NCBI GenBank assembly: GCA_001510575.1
Contig: LNGK01000008.1
Coordinates: forward strand, 4,722,981 to 4,786,980
DNA from: Knoxdaviesia capensis
Lineage: Eukaryota > Ascomycota > Sordariomycetes > Microascales > Gondwanamycetaceae
Reading direction: 5' to 3'
Length of the DNA stretch: 64,000 nt
The position numbers were made by a program, and so were the translations under genes. Below the pieces are notes generated by a model. That model made no database searches and was not told where the DNA came from. It saw only the letters and a list, made by a program, of their open reading frames with translations. Positions 49,154-62,133 of the stretch are shown in pieces (position 1 is the stretch's first letter; every line of letters begins with the position of its first letter).

Positions 49154-50016
49154 TTTGTAGGTGGATGGTGGGGGATTTTGCGGTGGGTGTTCGGTATCTT
49201 CTTTTGTCTCTGGGGGAACACAAAAGAAAAGAGTAGTTAGGTGGACGGATTTATGATACAGGACGCAACTGATACGGTTTGAAAAGGTATACACCTAAGT
49301 GTTTTCTTTTGGATCTCGCTCTCAAAACCTTTCGCAGTTCAAGTTTTGAGCCCCGCGTGGCGATCTCTGTTTGCTGAGATGAAGAACTTCGAGAAGCTCA
49401 AAAGCTTGATCCTTTGCTTATCTTATCGTACCCAGTTAATTGGTCAGCCACAGTTGCGGGCTCGGGAATCTTCCAGCACTTGGGCTTCCCTTGAAGCACT
49501 TGTCCAACGGAAAGGAATATCTTAATTTTTTCGAGAAAAGAAAGGGACTGGTCTCAATATCGAAATGCACAGTCAACAGATTCCACTTTCTCGCTTCAAG
49601 CCCAGATGTCGGTCGGGTAAATCGTGGCAGCAACTCGATTGAGGGCCGGGTCATAAGTACTGGTACATTAACGTAATGACCAGCCACTTTGAGCCACAAC
49701 GTCACTTGCAGCTTCGAAGGTGGCTTCGCTTAGCCGTCATCGCATTGTTCTATCATCACCACCTTTTTCGTCTTACGTCGTGGGTTCTGTTCAACTGCTG
49801 CCGAAAATACGAACCTGCATGATCCGCAGCTTTCTGTTTCTTCAATAGGGCCTCAATTTTAACTCCCACAGGCTGTCTTCCCACGCCTATCCGCGTCTCG
49901 ATCCTCCTCTTTTTCTCTTCTATCTCTCTCACGACACACACTTGGCCGCCTGTGTGTCTCCCCCCTCCGCATCCGACACTTCCTCAGCATCCGTTTCTTA
50001 CCAGCCATCGAACACC
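49154..50016. other. Divergent promoter region of TAP42 and END3
   Basis: 0.86 kb between divergent start codons, with a pyrimidine-rich END3 leader from about 49860. No coding ORF or specific site was recognised. Confidence 0.5.
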
Positions 50017-51387
50017 ATGGCGCCCAAGATTGAGCCCCAGGAGATTGAAACCTACTGGACCATCTTCGCGACACGGACACAAGGCCAAAAGTACCTGACC
50101 GGCGAACAGGCAGCTCCTGTGCTGAAGAACAGTGGCCTGCGCGACGACCAGCTTGAACGAGTGTGGGATCTGGCCGATGTCGACAACGATGGAATGCTGG
50201 ACTTTGAGGAGTTCTGCGTAGCTATGCGCATAATCTTTGATATTCTGAACGGGGTGGGTTCATGGTTCGGCGTCCTGGCTTTTCCGGTGTTCGTCAGGGT
50301 TCGAGCACTAACCGCTTCATTGCATCTCGCTTTCTCTATAGGAATACGCCGACGTCCCTTCTTCCATTCCCGACTGGCTCGTGCCCGAGTCCAAGGCCCA
50401 TCTAGTTCAGGCTACCCGCGCCATCACCGGCAAGCAAGTACAGTTCGAACAGGTTGATGACGATCCGGAGTCTCCGGGCCTCAAAGATGGGTTTGACTGG
50501 TACATGAGCCCAGAGGACAAGTCCAAGTACGAACAGATCTACCAGGAGAATCGGGATATGCGCGGAGAGATTTCATGTGAGTACCTCATATATTAAAACA
50601 AAAAGCCCGGGGGGTAGGGGGGTTGGTTTTTTCACATCCTAACAAAGCGCTTTCTTTCCGCCCGACAGTCAACTCTCTCACCGACCTCTATGACTCCCTC
50701 TCCGTCCCCGATACCGACGTCAGCTCGGCCTGGAACCTGGTAAACCCGTCGGCCTCGGCAACAATCAACAAAGACGCCAGTCTCGCCTTCCTGCACATCC
50801 TTAACTACCGGCATGAGGGCTACCGCATTCCTCGTAACGTGCCAGCGTCGCTACGGTCGTCATTCGAGCGCAACAAGATCGACTACCAAGTTGACAACCA
50901 CCGCGGCAACCGCTGGGCGGCATCGTCGGACGAATCCACATCGACCGGCCGCAAGACCAAGTTCGGCGACCAGTATCTGACCCGGCTGGGCCGCGGCGCC
51001 CACAAGGCGGCCGGCACCGACTTCTCCACCTCGAAAACCGACGACTGGGAGGAGGTGCGCCTGAAGAAGCAGCTCGCCGAGATCGAGGAGAAGCTGCAGA
51101 AGGTTGAGGAGACTGTCGAGCGCCGGAAGGGCGGCAAACGCGACTCGACGCCGGCGCTGGTCAAGCGCGAACTCGAGCAGATGCTGGACTACAAGCGCAA
51201 GCAGCTGCGTGAGCTAGAAGACGGCACGGCGAGCAGCAATGGTGGGGGTGGTAGCTTGAAAACCATCCAGGATGACTTGTCGACTGTGCGGGAACAGGTT
51301 GATGGTTTGGAGAACCACTTGCGGTCCCGGCAGATGGCGCTGGAGCAGCTGAAACGGGAGATTGAGGATGAGAAGGCTAGTCGGTAG
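50017..51387 (+). CDS. sagA: END3/SagA endocytic EH-domain protein
   Basis: Three exons, 50017..50253, 50342..50576 and 50669..51387; 396 codons. An N-terminal EH domain (about 10-95) includes the EF-hand-like loop DLADVDNDGMLDFEEFCVAM. A second EH-like region follows (DGFDWYMSPEDKSKYEQIY to NKDASLAFLHILNYRHEGYR). The last third is a charged coiled coil (about 265-395) with LKKQLAEIEEKLQKVEETVE. This layout is that of End3, which works with Pan1 and Sla1 in actin-dependent endocytosis at cortical patches. In Aspergillus nidulans the homologue is SagA. Introns are 88 and 92 bp. The first follows a Gly codon in phase 0 and the second splits the Phe codon of GEISFNSL. Confidence 0.93.
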
Positions 51388-52063
51388 CATTGTGTGTGTC
51401 AGTGTATCTCTTGCTACTTGTCCCGTTTCTTTCTCCTTAGTCGTACTACTCATGTTTCTCTTGGACAAGTCTGTAGAGGGGAGGCTCTCTGTATATTTCC
51501 AGCAACTTGTTTTTTTTCTCTTTCCTTCTCCTTATTCCTGACTATTTCATCCCTCATTCTCTGTCACCTCTTTTCTTACTGTCTCACCTTGATTCCCATA
51601 TGAAGCGAGCCTGATTACCCGATTTGTACCGGGTCCATCGTTGTGTGTGTTACCTTTCATATGTTGAAAAGGACTCATCCTTTCTTTTCCGTGCTGATGA
51701 TTCCTTCCGATGTAAATACCTCCGAGATACAAGGTCTGAGTTTGACATTCTCTCGCCCCAGATAGCAAAACTTCCCGAAATGAATATAAGACACGGCCAC
51801 GCACCTCTTCTTCTGTTGCCATACTGCAGATTCATTTCACAATCAAGGGAAGCATGAGGGAAAGAAGGGAAGTTCAATTAGCAATATCGGTTCATTAATC
51901 CTATAATTACATCCACCAAACCCCTCACGATGTAAATCATCCAAGAAACACAGCTGTCACCAGTCTGCTACCAGTCACACCCCCCCCCCTTTTCAACCTA
52001 CTATATCTCTAATCAGATCCACTGTTCTTGCATATTCTTGTAATTCACTAAAACAGGTTTGGT
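51388..52063. other. Convergent intergenic spacer (END3 / FAD oxidoreductase)
   Basis: 0.68 kb between two 3' ends, T-rich with a C run near 51980. No ORF or RNA gene was recognised. Confidence 0.55.
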
Positions 52064-53365
52064 TTACCACTGAGTGCCCTGTACATACTTAGGTGCAGAA
52101 GGCAGACCGAGGTTGCGGCCCTTGGCCAACCACACCATGATTGAAGGCAGGCCAAACCAGCCAGCACGTCCAACGCCACGGTCGCGACCGGAAGCGCAAA
52201 CAAACACGTCGAAGGGGAAGCCCTTAACGGCAAACTGAGGCTTGCCCTGGATGGCAAGCTCCACGTTCTTAGCAACACCAGCAGCCTAGAAGTTTGATGT
52301 GGTTAGCCATTTACTTGGGCAGTATAGGCTGTATAGGTTGTATACGATGGATGGATTCTTACCTGCTTGTCAGTGATCATAAATCCAGCACGGGGCTTGG
52401 AAACAATGTCCCCACAGGCCCAGACGTTGGTGGTGCCCTTGACCTGGAAGTTGTCGTCAACATCCACGTAGCTCTTGTCGGTGAGCATCTTCTTCGCCAA
52501 AAACTCGGTGTTGGGGGTGAGGCCCATGGTGGGAAGGTAGAAGTCGGTGACGATCTTCTCACCATTCTCCAAAACAACTTCAGTGCGGCCGTCGGGACGA
52601 ACAACCGGCTCAGCCTTGACACGGGCGTTCTTGCGGATCTGCACACCCAGCTTGGTGATCTCACGCTCCGCCGAAGCAGCAACGCTGTCACCGCTCAGCA
52701 GCGACTCGCCAGCAGTCAGAAGCACGACCTCCTTGTCCTTGTGGGCATAGCGGATCTCAGCCGACGTCTCAACGCCAGTGGGGCCGGCACCAGCGATGAC
52801 GATGTGCTTGGCATTGGCGATCTTCTCCTGTGTGCGGTGCAGCACATCGACAATCTCCTCATGAGTGCCGGCGGCCTTCCACGGGGTGTTCGCATTCGCG
52901 GCCCGGGCTCCAGTGGCGAGCACAAGGTAGTCGTACGGAATCACCTGCGATGCACCGGTCGAGGCCACGGTCACGCTAGCGGTGTTGGCATCGGTATTGA
53001 CTTCATCGGCGGTGCCAACCACGAACTGGAAGCTTTCGGTCGGGTACTTCTCAAAGCCGGCGGCAATGGGGTGGAACAGCTCGTCGTCCTTGATCAGGCC
53101 GGGGACAACGGCGCGGATAGCTCCCATGTTCCAGTAGAAGTGGCTGTTCTATAATATCAAAGGAGATGTCAATCTGATGTGAGTATATGAAGAGCTCTGT
53201 GTATGCGTGGGAAGCGTGGGGAAGCTTCATTCGCCGTTTTATTCTCACCTTGGACACAAGCACTACCCGGATATCAGGGTTTTGCTGGCGAGTGTACTTC
53301 AAAAGACGGTGCGACACCGCCAGGCCGGCATACGACGCTCCCAAAACAACAATTGTTTTCACCAT
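52064..53365 (-). CDS. AMID/AIF-like FAD-dependent NAD(P)H oxidoreductase
   Basis: Three exons, 53365..53249, 53148..52363 and 52285..52064 (introns 100 and 77 bp); 374 codons. An N-terminal Rossmann FAD site reads IVVLGASYAGLAVSHRLL. The second, NAD(P)H-binding site reads IVIAGAGPTGVETSAEI near residue 155-171. The conserved FAD-closing motif TTNVWACGDIVSKP follows, with YDYLVLATGA between them. No redox CxxC is seen, so it is not a classical disulfide reductase. The pattern fits the AIFM2/FSP1-AMID group and its fungal relatives, which oxidise NAD(P)H with quinone-type acceptors and are sometimes tied to cell death. The C terminus (IMVWLAKGRNLG) is typical of fungal members. The physiological acceptor is not predictable here. 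Confidence 0.88.
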
Positions 53366-54831
53366 GATGGGCAGAAGATTGGTTGATGTGATATTATGAA
53401 ATGGGATGGTATATGAGAGCAATGGACAGAGAGAGGAGAGAAGAAAACTGTCGAGTTAGATAAATCAAGAGATTACGCCGAGATGGGTTTTTTTTTTCGT
53501 ATAAGCGGAGGGTGCGACAGGTGTCACAGCTGGACAAGAAACAACGTGTTGTGTCGAACAGGACGACCAAGAGTGAAGATGGACTTGAGGAAGAAGCTGA
53601 TGACGAATGGAAAGGAACGAGGGAGTTTTAGAATGAGAAGAAAATGAATGCAAACAAGAAAGAAAAACAGAGTCCAGGACACCAAGGGCACAGAGACATC
53701 TTCTTATAATCCCCCAACCGGAGTCCCGAAACTGGCGGAAGAGTCGTGACATTTTCAGCAGCTGGATGCTTGTCTATGTTTAGAACCCACTTAAGTAGTC
53801 TGACTTACCGACAACCTGCGTGTACCCATCTGCGCAAATCCTTCGATATGAGAGGGTGCAGAAGACTTCTGCTCACTATATCCGGGAATGCTGGCTGCGA
53901 ATACGAAGCTGTGTGTACAGTGAGAGACGTGCAGCGGGTGTGGGTGAAACAAGGGAGAAGACATGCAGGCAGTGCCGTCTCTGTTGGTGGTGTTTCTATG
54001 TAAGTATGTAGCTGTTCTCTCTCTGGCATTCTCTCCCTGCTGGGTGTTGCCACAGCTTCATCGGTATACTCATAAGGTTCATTCTCACCTAAACATACAT
54101 ACTGGCGATGCACATACATACGACGCAACTCCTAGCTCGCTCTCTGTTTCTGCTCAGGACGTACAAGCTGATCCTGCGGCAGCGCAAAAGAGCAATGGCC
54201 GGATAATGAAATGAGGGCCAGATTGGTGATAGCCCAAGATTTAGCCCCCATCAGCACTATAAAATCGTGTCTCCGGGCATCAATTGTCCGATGCTCCGTT
54301 GATTAGGATCCAACAAGGTCCCAGAGATCCAATACATGCCTTTCAGTGTTGGACTGTTCGTTTTGTTCCCCCCGTGGGAGCGGCGTCTATTCACCGATCC
54401 TCCGTGCCCGCTAAATATTAAACGCGTGGGTTGTGCCGTTGTGGCACTATTTTGGCCTGGCTAACAACCTTGACACCCCCCAGTCGTCACACAACGCGCG
54501 GCGTAGAGTACAATTGAAATCCTTCTGGTGTACGTACGTGCTGATCTTGGTTGGTATTTGATGATGCAAAAAGGATAGGAAAGGATAGGAAAGGAGAGGA
54601 AAAGGCAATGCAAAACGAGGAACCTACTACAGAGGATAAAATCCAGCACAGGAAGGCAAATGTTGGTATCAACGGGATGCCCTGTTTTAATCAAGACCTT
54701 GTTCACCACCGGACAGGGGCCCATTCGGAGGCTTCGGGAATCCCCACAACAGGTCCCGACAGCGGCAGGGCAACACTTTGGGGCGTTGACGGGAGAGCTT
54801 CTCTTGATATCAGCGGTTCAGCTCAGTGTAC

Positions 54832-54841
54832 ACTGTACAGT
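54832..54841. repeat. Palindrome ACTGTACAGT
   Basis: Ten-base core of the GTACTGTACAGTAC palindrome found at 22968 and 41447; the outer bases do not match here. Confidence 0.8.
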
Positions 54842-55443
54842 ACCCATAACCTACCAACTTCGGTGAGCACAGAAAAATATCACAAGAATAATACCGGTGA
54901 CAGTAAATCTGAGGGAACTCTCCGGAGGGTAGAGTGTGAAATGCATACCAGCTCAATATCCGGAGCGAAAACGGGGAATAAAGCGCCGGAAGGATACCGA
55001 TAATGTCACAGTCCCTTGGTTCAGCCGGGCCGGGTCATTCAGCTCATGATATCCGCCCGCATTGAAGCCTCCAGTAGGGGAGGCTTAGTTGCCCACTCTC
55101 TGTTGGTTCCCCGCCAGGACGTGGGAGGCAATGGAATTTATGAAAAGTGCAGGTCGTGTAAAGATGAAACGGCTTCTTCCAACATGTTCAGACGCCCGAA
55201 TCATTCAGCTATCCGAGTCCTATCTTTCGAGGGCTCATAGACTGGGACACACACCGTTGTTCACCGAGATCACAGCTTTTCTGCCCATGGGCGTTGGGCA
55301 ATCAATGAGTCTCTGCACTAGTACCCAGGGGAGTGATCCTAAATACACCTCTCCTCAAGTTGGCACATTCAATGAAGCATATAGGCATGTTCCGTCGTAC
55401 GTAGTAAACCAAGTGTTGGCCGATGCATAATGGTAAATGGTTG

Positions 55444-55456
55444 GGGTTAGGGTTAG
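55444..55456 (+). repeat. Telomere-like GGGTTAGGGTTAG
   Basis: Two TTAG units on a GGG frame, the third such short array in this window (also 23882 and 35439). Confidence 0.8.
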
Positions 55457-56466
55457 CCAACACTCTAACGGTCATTCGGCGTGTCATAGCCACTTGCTCT
55501 AACACTTGAATAGTTGCTCTCTAATCCCCTATATGGTGAGACATGGAGATACGTAACATCCGTGTACGATATCTGCATCCTATATTAGAGAGAAATGTCA
55601 CTCGGAATAGATAGATACACGTGGACGCACCGAACTGGAACCTATGCTATCTGTTATTCGAACGACCTAGCCTCACTCATGCCACATGCAACGACGTGTG
55701 CAGACCTACACAGAACTGGAACAAGGGCAGACACTGATGTTGTAGATGGTGCGTCACAATCTGTATCCTTGGTAAAACCACATGCCAAAATGGACGTCTG
55801 TAGCAGCTGTAGCAGACAGGCAGCTGTTATGTTATGTTTTAGACCACATGGATGCATGCATGACCTTGTGCCTTTTGCCTTTTGCTTGTGCGGCATGCAC
55901 TGTATATGACAGCTCTCGCTTCAGAAGTGTGGCCAAGAGCGGGTCAATAAGCAGAAAAGCACCAGAATTCCCCCGAGCCAACAAAATTCAGCCACACTTC
56001 CCTGGCCCAAACTGCCCCTCCATCGAAGCTTCCTGCCTGCCCCACCCTACGCAATATTGCTCCCTCGTTCTTGCTTTTGTCCTGATTGTCACGCCCGAGG
56101 TTCAAGTGATCGTTCAGTGGCCGGTCACAAGCTCATCTGGAAAACCTGGGGCTTGCAGAACCTCTAGCTTACGTAGTGGAACGAACGGAAGGGGCGAGTA
56201 TCTTTTATATGTAGTGGACATGCGAAAGTGACTCTCAACAAGAATTGCCCCCCCTCTCCCACCCCACCAAAAAAACTGTACCCTTCAATGCCATTTAAAA
56301 CCCAGCTTCCCAATCTTCTCCCCGCCTTCGGTGCCTGTCATCATCTTTGCTGGTCTCTCGTACCTTCTTGATCCTTCCCACTCTCTCTTTCAAAACTCCT
56401 TTAACTACAATCTTTCATCCCATCCTCTCTCTTTTCCAGTTAATTCTCTTTTTCACATCGTTCAAA

Positions 56467-56985
56467 ATGGCCCAGTCCGCAGCTTTCCAGACCGCTGTTG
56501 TTGACAGCAAGAAGCTGACCTCCAAGCCGAGCAACGAGGACCTCTTGGAAATCTATGGTATGTTTTCTTGCTTGAGAAGATACTTTCCTGGTTTGCGCGA
56601 AGCCGGATATAGATATACAACGCGCATAGACAAGCGCATGGACACGAGGCATGAATCCAAATACTAACTTTGATTTCCTCCCCCACCACACAGGTCTGTA
56701 CAAGATTGCCACCGGCGAGGACATCACCAAGGCTCCGGCCCCCGGCATGTTCGACCTGAAGGTTCGTTGATACTCCGCCGATCTCCCGCCGCAGGACCCG
56801 TCAAGAAAGCGCCGGTGAACTGACCCCTATTACAGGGCAAGGCCAAGAAGAACGCCTGGCAGAAGCTCGTCGACGAGGGCGTCACCCCTGAGCTGGCTCA
56901 GGAGCGCTATGTCGCCAAGATTGAGGAGATGAAGGCCACCTACGGCTACGATGCTGACAAGGTGCCCGAGGCTGTTGGTGCTTAA
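56467..56985 (+). CDS. Acyl-CoA-binding protein
   Basis: Three exons, 56467..56557, 56694..56761 and 56836..56985; 102 codons, close to the 85-105 usual for free ACBPs. Helix 2 carries YGLYKIATGED with the conserved Tyr-xx-Tyr-Lys used to hold CoA. The next block reads PGMFDLKGKAKKNAWQKL, and the last helix RYVAKIEEMKATYGYD. It binds medium- and long-chain acyl-CoA in the cytosol and passes it between enzymes. The usual KWDAW or KWEAW block reads KKNAW, so the first Trp is replaced. Introns are 136 and 74 bp. The second uses a GTTCGT donor, chosen because it keeps frame. Start context TTCAAAATGG is strong. Confidence 0.95.
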
Positions 56986-57492
56986 ATGCACCCCTCCCAT
57001 CAAATGGATTCCCGCGCAGAATTCGCCGCCTTGATCTTTGTTCGCGACCAACCTAACCCTCATACCCCCACCCTCGCCGACTTCGACCGTACAGTCGCCG
57101 AAACCGCCCCCCTGCCTTGATCCATTCACTCGATGAGGTTTCTCCTAAAGGCAACAACCGCAAAAATTGAAGCAACCTGCTCGAGTATTCAGAACACATA
57201 GATAATGCGAGATATCAGTATACTTGCTGTTTTCGTTTTGTCCAAGAATTAAGCCAAATTATCCAAGACCATGTATGATCCAGTGTGGATGTGTGAATTC
57301 CCCGTAAAAAAACAGTCAGACCCTTCGAGGAAACACTAAGAAACAGATACAGCATGTTAATTTACGACAAAACGCCATAACCATCTAAACTCCAATGACC
57401 GTGGTTTCGTGAACTCTTGTGACGGCGTTCTTCGCCTCGGCTCCGTAATCTTGACACGCTTCTGACAGGCCCAGCCCATCCTCGTATCTCTA
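56986..57492. other. Convergent intergenic spacer (ACBP / TDP1)
   Basis: 0.5 kb between two 3' ends, AT-rich around 57170-57380. No ORF or RNA gene was recognised. Confidence 0.55.
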
Positions 57493-59449
57493 CTACATAA
57501 GCGTCCACGTCAAACCTCTCCAATCCGGCTCCGAGTGGTTGAGGGTCGCGACCCACGGCACCTCGTCGGGCCCGTACGGCTGCAGGGGCAGATTGTACGG
57601 CATGCGCAGACCGACGATGGGTTTCTCATCGGGGGAAGCAACAGATGTGGTGGACGACGGGGTCTCGGGAACATCCGGCGTGTCCTTGCGGAACGACTTG
57701 ACCATGGTAGCGGGCTCGCCTGCGATCAGCTCTGGCCAGACCAGCACGCCGACCTCCCAAGACGCGACGCGCACTAGGCCAGCGCGGTTCTCCATCTCAC
57801 CCCAAGCTTGCTTTGACATGTTTGCCGAGGTCATCAGCGCCCAGTCGATAGTGTCGGAGTCTTTGTTGTACCGGATGTATGTCTTGATGTGGGGGGCAGC
57901 GCGTTTGCGTCCCGAGTTTTGGTTCTTGGACAGATCGATTTCTGCGGCAGGTGAAAGAATTAGTTAAGAGCATGAGCGAAAGTTACCCACCGTAGGAGAA
58001 TGGGGGAACATCTGTGCTTACTCTTGCCATTGGCGCTGTCGTTTGCCCAATGGTGGAGGATCGGCCGCATGTACGTGAGTTGCTTTTGCTGCTGTTGCGA
58101 CTGAATACGCATATGAATGGACTCGCCGGACTCGTACCCATACAATGACCGACGGATCTCGTCCGCTGTAGGGAATATGACCTTGAACTGCGGTGGTTGG
58201 TGACGAGCGGGCGGCTCAGAAGCCGACAGAGCTTCGAAGAGATTACGCATCCATGTTTCGGTTGGTCCCAGAGTAGAAATCGACGAGACCTGGACGACAA
58301 TTTCAGCAGCCCCCGGCTGAACAGGGACAGCCCGCACAGCATCCCGAAGGCCGCGCCAGCCCCAGTTGGGCCGAGTGTCATTGGGACCAACCGTCTTGTG
58401 GTACCCGGGCACACTGGCCACGAAGGAAGCACGGATCTCCGAGAAGTCAAATCTGGCGAGCTTGTCTTTCAGTGACGTACACACGGGGGGGTTGCGTGGG
58501 GTCTCGTAGGCATTCAGGTAAGCTAGCAGATCAGCCTTAAAGCGCGCCCCGGAGCCATGGGAGAGGGATGACCGCGGAGTAGTTGTGGCCGGCGTCGCGG
58601 ACGGCGCGAGTAGGGGAAGCATAGGCGAACGCCAGACAGCGTTCGTCATGTTTCCCCAGTCGTGTGGGATGCTATTCGCAGTCGAGATGACAACCTGGGC
58701 GGTGTCATCGTGGCGGAAGAGAATCATCATCTTGGTATGGTGGGTTCCGAAGGCTTCCGGCATTGGGGCCGCGTGGAGGAAGACATTGTCGAATTTGCTC
58801 GCTTGGTCCTGTTGTGAATCGAAGAAGGATGCAATTAGTCTCTACCCACGTGTTAGAGAGATAACACAGACAAAAAACATGAGACGTACTAAGAGCAGCT
58901 GGCGGTTTGGGTTCTCGGACTTGACGAGGCCGTGAACAATATGCAGCTTGACCAAGCCGCGGACATCCTCGTCGAACGCGCGGATAATGAACGGGATATC
59001 ATGAAGGAAGTTGAAATTCCAGCACTCGGAAATCAACGGGTCGCCAAGCACGTCGTTTAGAGTCACGGCGTCGACGTTGAGCGGCGCGGGCACATCCTGG
59101 GCATGTGTCAGCTGTATCGGGGACGGAAGTACGCGGCGAGTGGGACGAGTCTCAGAGGCAGGAGCACGCGGCGACGATGTCGTCGAGCTTCCGGAAGCGG
59201 TGGACGAGAGCGAAATTGCGCGGGCCGGGGCCCTCACCACTTCTGTGTGTTGGTCAGCGGGCAGCGATGTGGAGGCCTGGCCCAAGCTGGTTGGGATACC
59301 AGTGCTGTGGGTTTTCTCGCAGCAAGGTAGATGCGCAGCTTGCGTTTGGGGGTGGTGATCATACCTGGTGCAGTTGCGGGTTTCTTGCGATCTGTCTCGG
59401 GCTCGGGGCTTCGGGGCCGCTTCCGGCGTTCTGCGTATAGATTGATCAT
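57493..59449 (-). CDS. tdp1: Tyrosyl-DNA phosphodiesterase 1
   Basis: Four exons: 59449..59365, 59242..58890, 58808..58022 and 57941..57493; 557 codons. Two HKD half-sites form the active centre. The first is FGTHHTKMMIL with His170 and Lys172; the second is APHIKTYIRYN with His426 and Lys428, followed by TSANMSKQAWG. Ahead of them, FNFLHDIPFIIRAFDEDVR and VHGLVKSENPNRQLLL match the family. The enzyme hydrolyses tyrosine-DNA bonds left by stalled topoisomerase I, in the nucleus. The N terminus is basic and short (ERRKRPRSPEPETDRKKP). The first intron, 122 bp with a GTATGA donor, is the only one whose acceptor restores frame; two nearer CAG sites do not. The first exon and start are therefore the least certain part. 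Confidence 0.9.
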
Positions 59450-62133
59450 TGTGGGCAAGGGAGACGCGAAAGGCGACGATGAGGTGAACCTGGTATGGTA
59501 GACGCCGACCTGTTTGAGCTGTGAGGACAACAGACAGGTGGAAGACCAGATATTCTCAGATCCGCGGGGATGACTTGCTCAAAGTTCATACCTGACACCA
59601 CCGACGTGTTTGCAAAGCCGTTGCACCCTTCTATAAAGAAGTTTTGGCGGTTGGCTTTACGGAGTAGTGATCGTGAGCTTCTGGACCCTACCCGAGAGCT
59701 TTGACAAAATGGAGAGAAAGCGTACATATACTAGTGACCTCCAGACAGCTGGTGCCAGCCGACATGCATAAATCGGTCGCGACAAACGGGTTGATTCATG
59801 AGGCAAGACGAAAATGTGCTGTTTAAGCCAATCCGCGCGGGATGTTCGTGATTCGTGAGTTTGAGCTGGGAGGCACTGCACTGCATGCGAGCGAAACCCG
59901 AGAGATGCGCAAGGTATGGGAGGTGTGTGCGGCTCTTCCGGTGTGCATGCACATATCCGAATCATACGGAGCGGCGGATCGGCTCTCTACGCAATGTCGC
60001 CGTTTGTCTGGGCGTACAAATAAGACTAGGGGCTCACACGACCACTGAACCGCTATGTTGGCATGGCGGACACTACGAGTGCAACTTGGCATATCTGGGA
60101 GACACACCTTTGACATCTTGGGAGGAAAAGGTGTAAAAGGGGGGTGAAACAAAATATCACCGATCCCAGCCAGATTTTGACCGGAGAATGCTTGGAACTT
60201 GGACGGAACGTAACAAGCTTAAAAAAATGTTAAGCAAGATGATCCATCCGGCTTCGTCCCCATGTTGGCAATTTACCACTCAGATCGGGCAAATTTGGCC
60301 CCCCCCCCCATCCCCCAGGAATTGCATCTTAATGTTCAGGCCCTGCAAGATTCCATGATAGTTGGGTTTGTTGAAGTTAGTTTGCAGCACAGATCCACAT
60401 TCGATGGATGATGCCCTGCACTAAGCCGGATGTCTCATATCGCTTTGCTAATGTGGGAGATAAGCTTGGTCCAGGGGTGAAGCAACTTTTTAGGGGGTCG
60501 AATGGAGACGGCTGGGCGTTGAAATGAGGCTTACAGACTGCAGAGGGGGGCGTTGTTCTGCCCTGCCCGGTTTTACAGAGGCCTTCTCCACTAATAACTC
60601 TTGATCTGCACATGTTAATGTCGGTACAGCCCCAGGCTCAGCACGGTAAAAGCCCCCCCCATAAGGACACATTTCAGGCTATGAGAGGGCATTTGCGCCC
60701 GGCATCACAACGTTTGACAGCGTTTGAGTGAGACACAGCCATGTTGGAGGAGGAGAAGAAGCCTGAAGTTTACCTTCCGCTGGGTTTTACGTGAGACCTG
60801 CTGCTTGGAAAGCGAAATTCATGTTCAGGGTGGTTGTATCAAACGTATTATATTCCTCTTATTCCGTTATCTCTCGCAGCCGCCTCTGGCCCTTCGTATT
60901 TCCTGCCGCCGTGCATTTCACGCTTGAGCTTAACACTGAAATCTTCAACTCATGATCACGGAACCACACTGTGAATGAAAAAAAAAAAAAAAAACCAAAG
61001 CGTCCAGAAAGATTCGAAAGATCATCCCAATACAGGGGTCAAGTATCAGACTAGCAGTTTTCTTCCACTCTTACGCAAATGATTTGTTAGAACAGAACCA
61101 GGAACCTTGGAAGATGCGTTCTCTTTCGCGTTCCTGGAACGCGCTCACGGTCTCGACCACGTGCCCCCTGGCGCCTGACATAATCAAGGAGAGGCCGTTT
61201 CCGGCCAATCAGCCCATGCGATTTCTGACTGGGCTTTTTCGGCAAAAATCTCGACTGTGAACAGCACAGCATTAATGAGCAGGAACCAACAGGTTTGCTC
61301 CTGCTCTGTCTGTTCTCTCCTTCCTCCTTATCCGGTTTTGCCCCTTATGTTCCTCTTCCGCAAATTTGTGTAAAGAAGTACTTGCCACGCTATTTCGTGT
61401 ATAATTTTATCATTTGGACTATCTGTAAATTTATCCTTACTCCTTTCTTGAATCATTTGTTCTCCCCTTCTGCTATTTTTCTTCTTATCATCTCGTGTGG
61501 TTTTTCTTTTTTCCTCATTGACTGAGTTGTCGCGTCTTTGAGTGTTCTCTTTTCTCATCTTCTGATTTCTCTTTCGCTCATCATCGGTTCCGCTCAATCT
61601 TCATCCATTTGCTTTTTTCCCTTAGCGACGGTTCCTTGGCATTTGCATCTCTCATCCTCCTCTCGCTTGATATCTGCATCGTCACTTGGGAAAAAAAAAA
61701 CCTCGCTCTTATCGTTTCCCGTGTTGTCGTTTTACCCTTCTTATTATCCTTAACACATCCTGGTGTATCTCTTAATATCTGTTTTCCGTTCCTTCGTTTC
61801 TCATACACTCGTTTTGTATTCTTATTTTTCACGCCCATTTCTCTGTTGGCTGTCTCGATCAACCTCGATATCTGCGAACCCCTTTTTACGCTAGGATTAC
61901 TTGGTGGACCTGGCCTCGAATTTCGACTCACTCTGAATACTAAACACGCGCCTCTCTGTCACCCACGAACTCTTCCTCTTTGTATCTTCATCTCGCCTTT
62001 CAATTTTGTGTCTATGGGGGGACTGGGACATCGATTATAGAATATTTCTTTTGTTGGTGCTACAACGACGACTTCCTGACGCCTCGCTCCATCAACCATC
62101 ACCCTTAATCGACACGTCTCGGTTTCTTTCGCC
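59450..62133. other. 2.7-kb intergenic region
   Basis: Divergent spacer between TDP1 and the PDI-like gene. It has a 10-C run near 60300 and a 17-A run near 60980. From about 61290 to 62130 it is a strongly pyrimidine-rich leader for the PDI-like gene. No credible ORF, tRNA or repeat family was recognised. Confidence 0.5.

Larger units (their letters stand above)
53366..56466. other. 3.1-kb intergenic region
   Basis: No coding gene was recognised. It holds a short purine minisatellite of GGATAGGAAA units near 54570-54602, the ACTGTACAGT palindrome at 54832-54841 and a TTAGGG array at 55444. The last 0.2 kb is the pyrimidine-rich leader of the acyl-CoA-binding protein gene. ORFs of 100-150 codons here have no family resemblance or splice support. 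Confidence 0.5.
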
